Source of the DNA: CAVTPD01 sp963736575
GTDB lineage: Bacteria; Bacteroidota; Bacteroidia; Cytophagales; JAAEPT01
DNA: 64,000 bases
NCBI GenBank assembly: GCA_963736575.1
Contig: CAVTPD010000001.1
Coordinates: 1,798,001 to 1,862,000 of the forward strand
Reading direction: 5' to 3'
Of this stretch, positions 26,376-35,184 are shown in pieces. The notes under the pieces were generated by a model, which saw only the letters and a program-made list of their open reading frames with translations, searched no databases and was not told where the DNA came from. Within the stretch, counting starts at the first letter, position 1. Every line of letters begins with the position of its first letter. A program made the translations under genes and the position numbers.

Positions 26376-28958
26376 TTATTTTATGGCTTTTTCAATTAAA
26401 TCGTTAATTATACCATCGTCGTAGTCTTGCCTTGTAATCCAGAAAACTTTCTCTTTATAGATCATTAATACCTTATCGATTTTTTTTCTATTTCTAAAGC
26501 CTCTGTCAATACCTTTTAATAAAGTTTCTCTGTCATAATCAAGAGTTATATTCAGTACTAATTGATTAAGATTCTGTCTTTCCTGTGCTTTTTGAAATTG
26601 GTTAGCTATGGATGTATCAGTAAGCTTTTTAGGTGTTTTTAAATCGCTTATTTCCTCCATAATCAAATATTCGGGGTTTTTACTACCCTCAATTTCTAGG
26701 TGCTCTCTAATTACAACCGGCAGCCCTTTCTTTTCAGCAATCAATTTAGCAGCCTTCAAATTGTCTGTTAAATCATCTGTGTGCGCTCGTACATGCTGTC
26801 CAACAAAACCACCGCTATCCTTAAACGTGCCTTTAATTCTATAATCCGCATCGTTTTTATACCGCTCGTACAAGGCTATTTTTTCAGCAAAAGCACTTGG
26901 CTTTTCCGGTGCGTTCTTGCTTAAGAAGTTCACCATAGTTTCGGCAAACGCTCGGTCAATCTCAAAGAATGGATGTTCCTCCCCAAAGATTTTACCATCT
27001 ATACCAGCGTTCTTAGCAAACATGCCTTCTACATTTGGCAAACCTTCGGGGCCTTTCTCTTCCCCGGAAGAAACCCAAATCACGTAACAACGGCAGCCCC
27101 AGCCCAGCGGCGGCCAATAGGTTAACCAAAAGCTGTGCTCTACCGGTAGCTTGGTATTGTGCAGCACCTTGTGTTCTTCCCGTACACGTCCATCGGCTAT
27201 GGTTTTAAATACAAAGAAACCACCCCGGTCTTTGTACTTCACGTAGTAAGCTCCCATACGCGCCTGAGATTTAGCCAGATTGTATTCTGCCTTCAGCCAG
27301 TTCTTGTTGTAGTCTTTATTAATAGCAGCTACATCTTTTACAAACTGGTTTCGGGTTTTTAGCTTACCGCTACCATCAAACAGCTGCGCATGCATATCCA
27401 GCACATTGTGTTGCACTTTAAATGCAGCAAACACAAAGCTGTTGTACTTTAACTGGTGGTGCAGCAGGTGTGCGTTGCTTCCGTATTTAAAATCTTTCAG
27501 GTTGCTGGCAAAGCCATCTTTGGCACCTTTCCAAATTTCGGAAGCCTGCGCCTGGAATAAATCGGCATCTACATCTCCACGCTTCAGCTTGCGTTTATAA
27601 ACACGGTCAACCGCACGTGTAACCACATCGTTGGCAATGTCTCCGCTGTTAAGTACTTGTGTTCCACAGCACAGCTTGTAAAGGTTTTTAACATCAGTAT
27701 GTAAAGCGGACACGCTGTCCGCTTGTGGCTTTCCCAGGCTGTTGTTTGGCCCTCCTTTGCCTTTCGGTTTATTCGGGTCTTCGTTGGGGTCTGGTGGTGT
27801 GCCGGGTGCTTCTAGTGGTTTGTTGGGATCGTTCTTTTGTTTCTCCCGAAGGATTTCCAGCGGAACCCATTCGTAACCTTTAAGCGCAGCGTAAGCGGTT
27901 TGTCCGTTCTCTAGGTTAACCAAATAAGGGATTAATTTATCGTTCACCCAATACATTAATGAGCGCAGTCTGGCTGTGGTATACGTGCCTAAAATACGCT
28001 CGTGTACTTCAGCACCACCCACAAAGGCTTTTTCGTCAGAAGTACCGGTTTGTCCGTTAATACCTTTGGAATTTTGCGCATCCATGTAATCGCAAATGGA
28101 CTTATAAATATCGCCATCTCCACCGGCCTTGGGTTCAATAAGCGTTACCTCATCGTCCTTATCCCGTACCAGGAAAGAATTATTTCCAAAGTTGGCGGCC
28201 ATGTCCTCTTTCTTCTGAAGTTCCTGTTCATCGGTTTCGTCAGTAGCATAATCCAATATGGGTGAACCGTACTTTTCCGAACGCCTGCTCCAGTCGCTTA
28301 AAGAGTAGAATTTGTAAATAGAGTATTTAGCGGCAATAGCAATTAAGCCCAGCTGCTCGCTATCTCCGTAATCCATTTCGTTACACTCTAGGTACCATTT
28401 ATTAAACTTAGGGTCTGTATACGGAATACCGGAAGTATCAAAAGGCGTTAACAGCAGCTCTTTTGTAAATGGGTTTACGTGCTCCCTTGGGAATAGCTTT
28501 ACTTTGCTAATTTCTAATCCTTCACCTTGATCAATAAGCTTGTGAAATTCAATTAAAGAATGCGGCCAGAACTCGGTTTGCAAGTACATTTTCAAGCAAT
28601 CTTCAAACCACCTTTTGTGCAGCAGCTTACTAATTTTATCATCGGGTTTACCGTCACGGCAAAGGAAAGCCGGTTCACTTACCACCTCATTAATAGCCGT
28701 GCGTATTTGCATGCGTAAATGGAAGTCCTCCAGCGCACGTTTGCAAATCTGTAATAGATAGTATAGCGTTGGGTTCTCCGGGTCTTCAGCAGCTATAATG
28801 GCATTCTTTAATTCCTGCTGTCCGGTTTCTTCGGCACTGTGAGAAAAAGACCGCTTCAGCTGATAACTGAACCGCTTATCACTCTTTTGTGGTAGTGGCT
28901 TAAATTCGTAACTCTTAGAGAGGTTAACTATATGGGTAATTCGTTTTAAGAAACTCAT
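26376..28958 (-). CDS. portal-MuF-nuclease fusion protein
   Basis: An 860-residue protein with three parts. Residues 1-375 are a Mu gp29-like portal (DUF935), with DWSRRSEKYGSPILDYATDE; a Pro/Asp-rich linker (375-415) follows. Residues about 440-670 are a Mu gpF-like minor head protein, with ADGRVREEHKVLHNTKLP and PPLGWGCRCYVIW. The C-terminal 140 residues are a nuclease-like domain resembling CdiA C-terminal tRNase-type toxins: NLKAAKLIAEKKGLPVV, NPEYLIMEEISDLKTPKK (D772, K774), then VLMIYKEKVFW. Portal and gpF are usually separate genes. The toxin assignment is by resemblance. No immunity gene was identified nearby. Confidence 0.8.
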   Translation of the reverse strand: MSFLKRITHIVNLSKSYEFKPLPQKSDKRFSYQLKRSFSHSAEETGQQELKNAIIAAEDPENPTLYYLLQICKRALEDFHLRMQIRTAINEVVSEPAFLCRDGKPDDKISKLLHKRWFEDCLKMYLQTEFWPHSLIEFHKLIDQGEGLEISKVKLFPREHVNPFTKELLLTPFDTSGIPYTDPKFNKWYLECNEMDYGDSEQLGLIAIAAKYSIYKFYSLSDWSRRSEKYGSPILDYATDETDEQELQKKEDMAANFGNNSFLVRDKDDEVTLIEPKAGGDGDIYKSICDYMDAQNSKGINGQTGTSDEKAFVGGAEVHERILGTYTTARLRSLMYWVNDKLIPYLVNLENGQTAYAALKGYEWVPLEILREKQKNDPNKPLEAPGTPPDPNEDPNKPKGKGGPNNSLGKPQADSVSALHTDVKNLYKLCCGTQVLNSGDIANDVVTRAVDRVYKRKLKRGDVDADLFQAQASEIWKGAKDGFASNLKDFKYGSNAHLLHHQLKYNSFVFAAFKVQHNVLDMHAQLFDGSGKLKTRNQFVKDVAAINKDYNKNWLKAEYNLAKSQARMGAYYVKYKDRGGFFVFKTIADGRVREEHKVLHNTKLPVEHSFWLTYWPPLGWGCRCYVIWVSSGEEKGPEGLPNVEGMFAKNAGIDGKIFGEEHPFFEIDRAFAETMVNFLSKNAPEKPSAFAEKIALYERYKNDADYRIKGTFKDSGGFVGQHVRAHTDDLTDNLKAAKLIAEKKGLPVVIREHLEIEGSKNPEYLIMEEISDLKTPKKLTDTSIANQFQKAQERQNLNQLVLNITLDYDRETLLKGIDRGFRNRKKIDKVLMIYKEKVFWITRQDYDDGIINDLIEKAIK

Positions 28959-28967
28959 GTTAATTAT

Positions 28968-29384
28968 TTAGTGGCTTCTTGCTGGTTGACTTCCCCAGCG
29001 AAATTGAGTTTTAGGTTTGCCTTCTTCCGTTTGGCGGCGTGGTAAGTCCGCAGCAATATCACCGGCAGATATCTTTTCCAGCTTTTCAATAGTATCGTCG
29101 TAATCCTTAATTACTCGTTCGGGTACCAGTTCATCAGGTACACGTTCATAGATGTAATAGATAACAACGTTTTTCACCCAACGCAGCACGTTTTTGCTGC
29201 GCTGGCTTCCTGTTTGGCTAAAAATTAATTCCGTATTGTAATTCTGGAAGAGGTAATCTTTTACCTCTGCAATAGCATCCTCTTCAGCATCGTCTAAGAC
29301 TGTATCGTCTTCATCAATTATTTGATCAAGTTTATAAGTCCTCAACTGATAGTTATAATCGCTTTTTTCTATAAATGAACTCAT
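28968..29384 (-). CDS. Mu gp36-like phage protein (DUF1320)
   Basis: A 138-residue protein: the acidic N-terminus IIDEDDTVLDDAEEDAIAEVKDYLFQNYNTELIF is followed by NVLRWVKNVVIYYIYERVPDELVPERVIKDYDDTIEKLEKISAG, the characteristic helical layout of gp36. The family acts at the head-tail connection. In Mu it follows the capsid gene; here it sits between terminase and portal. Confidence 0.8.
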   Translation of the reverse strand: MSSFIEKSDYNYQLRTYKLDQIIDEDDTVLDDAEEDAIAEVKDYLFQNYNTELIFSQTGSQRSKNVLRWVKNVVIYYIYERVPDELVPERVIKDYDDTIEKLEKISAGDIAADLPRRQTEEGKPKTQFRWGSQPARSH

Positions 29385-29393
29385 AAGCTTATG

Positions 29394-31052
29394 TTATCCC
29401 ACTCGGTTCGTGTTTTTCTTATAGGTACCGGTAGTGGTTCTAGTTTTACGTCGTTTAATAAATTTTTCCAGCTTGCTTTTGGCACCGTGTACGGCATCGG
29501 GTCCGTCTACCATTCCGTTCGGGAAGTCTTTAAACTGATCACGCAACGTGGTCATGTACTTATTCTTCTTTAGGGCGTCATTAAAAATAAGTAAGCCTTC
29601 TTCAGCCGTCATTTCCAGACTTTCAATACGGGTAATTTTATCGCTCTTTCGGTCATCGTCCCATTTAGGCCTCCAGTATACTTTGGCGGTATGATTAAAC
29701 TCTTTATAAATCAGGTTTAAAATGGCTTGTTGTAAAGAGTTACGTTCCACCCAATGTTCACAGTCAATTTTAACCCTAAAACGGGCATTAGGTGTAATCC
29801 AGCTTAGGCGGTTTTCTTCCACCCGTTCTGCCATACGGTGGTGCGCTTTGGCAAAACTTCCTTTTTGCTCCATCCATACATCCAGTATGTGGTATTGATG
29901 CCCTATTAATCCCATCAGTACGATGGACCGGTAGCACCCTTTTTTAGATTCCCCGTAAGCCGGGTCGCAATAGGTGACCAATGCATCGTACTGGTGTAGG
30001 GGAAGCATAGTTCCCCAGGGCATCATTTCATCGGTAAAGATGTCTCCCTCAATTATGTGGTGGTGGTAAAGCTGTCTTTTGGCGTTAATTCTGCCGTAGT
30101 CAACAATCTTGGCGGCACAATCACGCAGGCTGTAGTATTCCTTCCATGCCGGTACTGCGCCCAGTTTAATTAAGCTTTCCAGTACTTCGTCTTCATCTAA
30201 ACTAAACTCCGGGAAGATGCCTTCATGCGTTACTGGGTCTTCCGTTAAAAAAGACTTAATGTGTGCGTAGGATGGATCGGGTTCTTGGTCTTCTTCAATA
30301 TCGCCAACCATGTGTGCGGTTAAACCTTCACGGTGTACACGGTTGTTTACATACACAAAGTAGCGGTTGTCTTTGGCTAGACAGCCCATAAACTCACCCT
30401 TAATCCAGTTTACCCAACCTTTAATAATTACTTGGTTTTTGGCAGATGCGGCATTATCGGCATCGTCTACAATACCGAGGTTAGGCCGTAAGAAACCGTT
30501 ACGTACCCCGGCAGGGTTTTGCCCTAAACCAAACGCCCAAAATCCAATACCAGATTTTGTTTGAAAAAAACCTTGCAACCAGGTACCGGTAATCCCAAAG
30601 TCTCCGTAATCGGAAATAAGACGCTGGTTATTGCGCAGTTGGTTCTCTACGTCTTTAATTAAGTTTTTGGCTTTTCCTTCTGTACCGGAAGCCAGCAACA
30701 TGCCCGTAAGATCACCGTTTACCAGCATGTAGATAGGTAAGAATATATCTACAAACACCGATTTAGCGGCTTCTCTGTGCCATTCCCATATATGCTTACG
30801 CTTCTTCTTTACAAATAGGTTTTCTATAGCTTGGTGGTGAAACCAAGCAAACGGAGCCATCTTATTGTCGGGCGTTTCAAAATACTCTTTACACCAAGCT
30901 TCAAAGTTGCCCGGCTTCAACAGATTTTTAATACGTTTGGTTTTTTGGAGCTCTGTTTCCTTCCGTGGCGCGGTACCGGATTTTATACGTTTACCGGCGG
31001 CTAAAAATTCCTCGTAGGCTTTCCGCTCTCTTGCGCTCATTTGCTCTATCAT
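29394..31052 (-). CDS. terminase large subunit (Mu gp28-like)
   Basis: A 552-residue DNA-packaging motor. The Walker-A-like segment is WHREAAKSVF (about 91-100), with the degenerate phage form. A later ATPase region includes LGIVDDADNA, and the RNase-H-like nuclease domain begins at VTYCDPAYGESKKGCYRS, with acidic residues in RVKIDCEHWVERNS and near the C-terminal MVDGPDAVHGAKSKLEKF. It overlaps the small-subunit gene by 4 bp. Confidence 0.88.
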   Translation of the reverse strand: MIEQMSARERKAYEEFLAAGKRIKSGTAPRKETELQKTKRIKNLLKPGNFEAWCKEYFETPDNKMAPFAWFHHQAIENLFVKKKRKHIWEWHREAAKSVFVDIFLPIYMLVNGDLTGMLLASGTEGKAKNLIKDVENQLRNNQRLISDYGDFGITGTWLQGFFQTKSGIGFWAFGLGQNPAGVRNGFLRPNLGIVDDADNAASAKNQVIIKGWVNWIKGEFMGCLAKDNRYFVYVNNRVHREGLTAHMVGDIEEDQEPDPSYAHIKSFLTEDPVTHEGIFPEFSLDEDEVLESLIKLGAVPAWKEYYSLRDCAAKIVDYGRINAKRQLYHHHIIEGDIFTDEMMPWGTMLPLHQYDALVTYCDPAYGESKKGCYRSIVLMGLIGHQYHILDVWMEQKGSFAKAHHRMAERVEENRLSWITPNARFRVKIDCEHWVERNSLQQAILNLIYKEFNHTAKVYWRPKWDDDRKSDKITRIESLEMTAEEGLLIFNDALKKNKYMTTLRDQFKDFPNGMVDGPDAVHGAKSKLEKFIKRRKTRTTTGTYKKNTNRVG

Positions 31053-31519
31053 ACGCGCTTCCTCCTTTCATTAAGGAATTCATTGGCATGCGGAAAAACT
31101 TCCTTTGCAAGTTTGATTTCGGTGCTTTCTAAGTAGTCTATGAATTCACGTATACATCGAACTAATACATCCCACTCCATTTCTTTTCCTTTAATAGAGC
31201 TGTATAACTTGGATAGACCATCTACATCGCCTTTGCTAATTAATCTATCTTGAAGTTCCTTAACTGATAGCTTTGAGTCGAGGCCAATTGTTTGTTTTTC
31301 GGCTATAAGAGCCAATACAGTTAGTTGATGACTAATAAGTGAGCGAACTTGTTCAGCAGCAGTTTCTTTAAATGAGTCTTCTTGATCCCGTTTAGCCTTC
31401 CATTTTCCATCTTTAGCCCATCTACTCACCGAAACCTCAGAAGTGCGTAAAATATCGGCAATCTCCTTTTGTGGCATGCCAATCATGTAGAGCTTATGCG
31501 CCGCATTCTTATTATCCAT
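31049..31519 (-). CDS. terminase small subunit-like HTH protein (Mu gp27-like)
   Basis: A 156-residue protein. The N-terminal HTH is AHKLYMIGMPQKEIADILRTSEVSVSRWAKDGKWKAKRDQ, followed by helical regions. This is the build of small terminase subunits in Mu-like phages. I prefer the ATG at 31519 to one 24 bp upstream because it directly precedes the HTH. It is the first gene of the leftward late operon. Confidence 0.75.
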   Translation of the reverse strand: MDNKNAAHKLYMIGMPQKEIADILRTSEVSVSRWAKDGKWKAKRDQEDSFKETAAEQVRSLISHQLTVLALIAEKQTIGLDSKLSVKELQDRLISKGDVDGLSKLYSSIKGKEMEWDVLVRCIREFIDYLESTEIKLAKEVFPHANEFLNERRKRV

Positions 31520-31543
31520 ACCACGAATGAAAGCACTTAGCAA

Positions 31544-31730
31544 CGCTTAAAAAACCGCTCATAGTAAAATTACCCTAGTTTTAAGGGAAGTTCCCTGCAT
31601 AGTAAGGGAAGTTAACAGGATGTACGGTGTAGTTCCCTTTCTTCGTTTTTATTGACGGATTTTTACGCATTTCTTTGAGTCGACGAAAGGGAAAAACCCA
31701 ACTAACGAAACATTTTGGTCATGTAAACGA
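31544..31730. promoter_or_regulatory. divergent late promoter region with AAGGGAA repeats
   Basis: A 187-bp gap between the two late operons. It contains a palindrome AGGGAAGTTCCCT (31584-31596), a TTAAGGGAAGTT copy at 31581-31592 and TAAGGGAAGTT at 31603-31613 (21 bp apart), an inverted copy AGTTCCCTTT (31631-31640), and GAAAGGGAA at 31685-31693. The layout suggests binding sites for a late-gene activator or repressor; the binding protein is not known. Confidence 0.55.
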
Positions 31731-32909
31731 ATGAAAAAGTTTGACGTACAGAACAAGGCAGGCAGAGCGAAAATAGCAATTATAGGAGGTATTGATTGGT
31801 GGGAAAACAATTCAAAAGACTTTACTACTGCGGTAGATCAATTGCTGGATTCCGGGGTTACTGACCTTGATCTGTACATCAATACACCGGGTGGTGACAT
31901 GTTTGACGCCAATGAAATTGGTAATCAGATTAAAAGGTTTTCAGGTGAAAAGATAGCAAAAACGGGTGCTTTAGTAGCCTCTGCCGGTACGGTGATATTG
32001 ACGTATTGTGATAAAGTGATTGCTGCATCCAACTTACAATGGATGTGTCACGATCCTATGGTTTCACCATTAATAATGTCTTTGGATGATTGGGAGAGCA
32101 ATAAACAGCTATATGTAAATCTTAGAAATGATTTAATAGACCGCTACCACGCTGTAACCGGAATAGAGAAAGAAGAGCTGGCAGAAATGATGCGCAAAAC
32201 CACCTGGTTAAACGCTAAGGAAGCACTTAAAAAAGGCTTTGTTTCCGAAATAGATACCGAAGAGCAAAGCATGCCGGAAGACACCAGCTCCGTATTAAAC
32301 AAGCTGGGTGTAAATGTGCCGGCCAATTTCCTTAATACAAATCAAGTTAAACCAACAAATAATAAGATGAAGCAACTATTAGCAAAATACGGATTGCCCG
32401 AAAACGCAACCGAAGAACAGCTAACAAATGCCATTGAGGCAGATAAAACAAAATCTGTTGATGAGGCTAGAAAAACCGCTACTCCTGCAAATCAAGGAGG
32501 TGGTAAAACTACAGAGCCTGAAAAGCCAAATGGCCCTTCTAACTCAGCATTAGAGCTTCTTTTAGACGCTGCCGAAAACAAAGGCTTTAACCGTGATACC
32601 ATCAAAGCTTCCGCAGAGAAAGACTTTGAGTTAACCTTCAACCTTGTAAAAGGGGCTCCGGAAAAAACTACTGAAAACGGTAGTGGTGACGATGGCACAC
32701 GCATTAGCGATGTGGTGAATGCCCTAAAGCAAAACGGCGGATTAGGTGGAGCACCTAAGAACGAGCACGAAGGTAAATCCTTCTCTCAGTTAAGTAAAGA
32801 TGCTCCGGCTTACTTGGACAACTTGCTTAAAAATGACCTGAAGAAATACAAAGAGCTGTATAAAAACCAGTTCGGTGTAGAACCAAGCGACGCAGACTTA
32901 AAAGTTTAA
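31731..32909 (+). CDS. prohead protease (ClpP-like fold) with scaffold region
   Basis: A 392-residue head-maturation protease. Residues 1-180 have the ClpP/S14 fold: LYINTPGGDMFDANEI (substrate strand), LVASAGTVILTY with Ser84, and WMCHDPM with His107. Residues 200-392 are a polar, low-complexity scaffold-like tail (TEPEKPNGPSNSALELLLDAAENKGF). It probably cleaves scaffold and capsid precursors. It is the first gene of the rightward late operon, the position of Mu gpI. Confidence 0.88.
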   Translation: MKKFDVQNKAGRAKIAIIGGIDWWENNSKDFTTAVDQLLDSGVTDLDLYINTPGGDMFDANEIGNQIKRFSGEKIAKTGALVASAGTVILTYCDKVIAASNLQWMCHDPMVSPLIMSLDDWESNKQLYVNLRNDLIDRYHAVTGIEKEELAEMMRKTTWLNAKEALKKGFVSEIDTEEQSMPEDTSSVLNKLGVNVPANFLNTNQVKPTNNKMKQLLAKYGLPENATEEQLTNAIEADKTKSVDEARKTATPANQGGGKTTEPEKPNGPSNSALELLLDAAENKGFNRDTIKASAEKDFELTFNLVKGAPEKTTENGSGDDGTRISDVVNALKQNGGLGGAPKNEHEGKSFSQLSKDAPAYLDNLLKNDLKKYKELYKNQFGVEPSDADLKV

Positions 32910-32926
32910 CGACAATTAAATAAATC

Positions 32927-33271
32927 ATGGCAGAAACAATTAAATGGCCTTTTGGTAAGGCAACGGTTGTTACTCCAGAATATGCTGCATCGGTAGCTAT
33001 TGAAGTGGAGAACAACAAAACCGTAGTTAAGCTTCCGGCATTAACCGGGGCTATTGAACTAGAAATTACAGCACATGCCGAGTTAGGTGTAGGTGCTGAA
33101 GTATTGGTAATAGCAGATCAAGGCGCAACGGGCAGAAATGTAACCTTTGCCGGTGAAGCAGTGGGTGATGGTATTACAGGCGTAGCCAACGATAAAGACG
33201 TGGCAAAACTGGAGTACGATGGTGCACAGTTCCGTGTAGTAGGAATCTATAAAACGGTAGACGCGGCCTAA
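32927..33271 (+). CDS. possible head decoration protein
   Basis: A 114-residue, beta-rich, Ala/Val-rich protein (AASVAIEVENNKTVVKLPALTGAIELEITAHAELGVGAEVLVIADQGATGRNVTFAGEAVGDGITG). It sits between protease and capsid, where decoration or gpZ-like proteins are found. No family hit is recognised, so the role is from position. Confidence 0.5.
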   Translation: MAETIKWPFGKATVVTPEYAASVAIEVENNKTVVKLPALTGAIELEITAHAELGVGAEVLVIADQGATGRNVTFAGEAVGDGITGVANDKDVAKLEYDGAQFRVVGIYKTVDAA

Positions 33272-33307
33272 GCGGCAATTAAGTACAATTTCAATAAAAA
33301 TTAAGCA

Positions 33308-34402
33308 ATGAAAAAGAAGCTGAATGTAGTAAACCTTGTTTACACACTTTTAATGGCAACCATGTTTGCCGTTTGTTTAGTCCCAATGTTTGGACTAATG
33401 GGTTTAATCCCAGCAGTAGGAATTATAGTGTACGCCGCTATTTCTTCTGCCAATGTATTTGAAGGCGGCGAAGCACGTAACGAGGTATTGAAGCAACTCT
33501 TCACAGCCGATTTGCAGGAAGCCTTGTATCCTGATAATTCTTTCCATGCCGGAGCGCAGACAGATACAGCAGGCGTTGATACGGAAAAGATTATAATTCC
33601 GCAAGATGAAGATGGAGAAGTTGAAACAGAAGTAAATCCAACGATACTTCCACTACCTGCTCATATTTCTGAAGATAAAAGAAAAGAATATTCAGCAGAC
33701 TTATTGATTACTAGACCGGAAATAATCACTTACAACAATCAGTTGTTAACTACCTACGATAAACGTGCAGCTAAACTTAGAAAGCACCAAAACAGCCTTG
33801 AGAAACAGATGGCAGAACGTATTCTGTATGGCTGGAATCCAACTTTAGAGAGTAAAATATTCTTATCTACAGGTGCAGGAACTCAAAAAGCAAGTGCACC
33901 GGGTGCAACAGGATTAAGAAAAATATATACTGAAGGTGACTTTGAAGGAGTTAAGGTTGAGTTTGATGCTTTAGATGTTCCTATTGATGAAAGAAGAAAG
34001 ATGCTTGTACCAGCACATCTTTTACCAATGTTGGTGAAAATCAAAAAGGAATATGGTGGCGGTACGGATAGTAATAACCAATTGCTTGCAAAAGGAGCGG
34101 TTATGGAATTTTTCAGTTTCCAAGTATTTGTACGATCAAAAGGACAGATATATACAGAGGCCATAAGTCCAAGTAAAAAAGCACTTGGATCAGTTCCAGC
34201 AGCAACTGACAATCAATCCATTCTTTTCTGGCACGATAGCTTTGTTCGTAAAGTGAAAGGAACTACAAAAGTAGCAATGGACCCTTACGATGTTCCTGGT
34301 TTAGCACATGGACGTTCTTTCAACGCATTGGTAAGAGGTGGTGGTACCACTTCAAGACTATCAGAAATTGGCGTAGCCGTATTGGTAGAAGATAACGCAT
34401 AA
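33308..34402 (+). CDS. major capsid protein
   Basis: A 364-residue protein. It follows the protease/decoration genes and carries features of Bacteroidetes Mu-like capsids: DLQEALYPDNSFHAGAQTD, KIIIPQDEDGEVETEVNPTILPLPAHISEDKR, and SILFWHDSFVRKVKGTTKVAMDPYDVPGLAHG. Unusually, residues 8-50 are two hydrophobic stretches (VYTLLMATMFAVCLVPMFGL, LIPAVGIIVYAAISSANVF). These might be removed by the prohead protease. A terminator follows. Confidence 0.75.
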   Translation: MKKKLNVVNLVYTLLMATMFAVCLVPMFGLMGLIPAVGIIVYAAISSANVFEGGEARNEVLKQLFTADLQEALYPDNSFHAGAQTDTAGVDTEKIIIPQDEDGEVETEVNPTILPLPAHISEDKRKEYSADLLITRPEIITYNNQLLTTYDKRAAKLRKHQNSLEKQMAERILYGWNPTLESKIFLSTGAGTQKASAPGATGLRKIYTEGDFEGVKVEFDALDVPIDERRKMLVPAHLLPMLVKIKKEYGGGTDSNNQLLAKGAVMEFFSFQVFVRSKGQIYTEAISPSKKALGSVPAATDNQSILFWHDSFVRKVKGTTKVAMDPYDVPGLAHGRSFNALVRGGGTTSRLSEIGVAVLVEDNA

Positions 34403-34427
34403 TAAAATCAATCAAAGAAATACATAT

Positions 34428-34460
34428 AAAACGGCTGGTAATCAGCCAGCCGTTTTTTTA
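34428..34460 (+). terminator. intrinsic terminator after the capsid gene
   Basis: AACGGCTGG-taatcag-CCAGCCGTT followed by a T-run. It partially separates the head genes from lysis and tail genes, matching the high demand for capsid mRNA. Confidence 0.9.
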
Positions 34461-34474
34461 CTAAACCATAGAAC

Positions 34475-34726
34475 ATGAAATGGTTCTTTGATATCATACA
34501 CTACTTATTCGACCACGTTTTTAATAAAAATGTGGAGAAGATGAGCTCTGTCCTGGGCAGTGTAACGGTAGGTGTAACAATAACCGTCGTAAACGTGAAT
34601 TGGGAAGAAATACTACAGGCTTGGATCACAACTGGCGGAAGTGCTACAATAGCCGGTTTAATAGGCTTCTTCATATCGCCGGTACTAAAAAAACTACTTA
34701 AGAAAACCAAATGGGGAAAAGAATAG
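34475..34726 (+). CDS. candidate holin
   Basis: An 83-residue protein with two likely membrane segments (about residues 25-45, VLGSVTVGVTITVVNV; and 52-72, TGGSATIAGLIGFFISPVL) and a Lys-rich C-terminus. It overlaps the amidase gene by 16 bp, the usual holin-endolysin arrangement. The role is inferred from topology and position. Confidence 0.6.
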   Translation: MKWFFDIIHYLFDHVFNKNVEKMSSVLGSVTVGVTITVVNVNWEEILQAWITTGGSATIAGLIGFFISPVLKKLLKKTKWGKE

Positions 34727-35184
34727 AATTAGCCATAATCCATTGCACAGCCACACCACAAAGCATGCGCATAACCAAAGAAATGCTGGAGGATTGGGGA
34801 CGCAAACGCGGTTGGACTAGACAACCACTGGGTTACAAAGGTCTTATTCACCAAAATGGTGTACTGGAAGAACTAGTGCCCGATAATGGGGACGATATTA
34901 TTGACCCTTGGGAAATCACTAACGGCGCAAAAGGGCTAAATGATATTGCCATACACTACGCTTATGCAGGCGGTGTAGAAGATGACGGTTTAACACCTAA
35001 AGACACACGCACTAAAGAACAGCGCATTACACTAACCAAACTATGCCTGTACCTAATAAAGAAATACCCTAAAATTAAGATTGCCGGGCATAACCAATTT
35101 GCCAACAAAGCCTGCCCGTCATTTGATGTACAGGAATGGCTTAAATCATTAGGTATACCACTTAAAAACAGATACCAAGGATGA
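34711..35184 (+). CDS. N-acetylmuramoyl-L-alanine amidase endolysin
   Basis: A 157-residue amidase_2/PGRP-type lysin. Candidate zinc ligands are H11 (IIHCTATP), H127 (IAGHNQFANK) and C135 (ACPSFDVQEW), with H82 (IHYAYAGG) also conserved. It cleaves the amide bond between muramic acid and the stem peptide. It has no signal peptide, so it would need the neighbouring holin to reach the wall. Confidence 0.92.
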   Translation: MGKRIELAIIHCTATPQSMRITKEMLEDWGRKRGWTRQPLGYKGLIHQNGVLEELVPDNGDDIIDPWEITNGAKGLNDIAIHYAYAGGVEDDGLTPKDTRTKEQRITLTKLCLYLIKKYPKIKIAGHNQFANKACPSFDVQEWLKSLGIPLKNRYQG

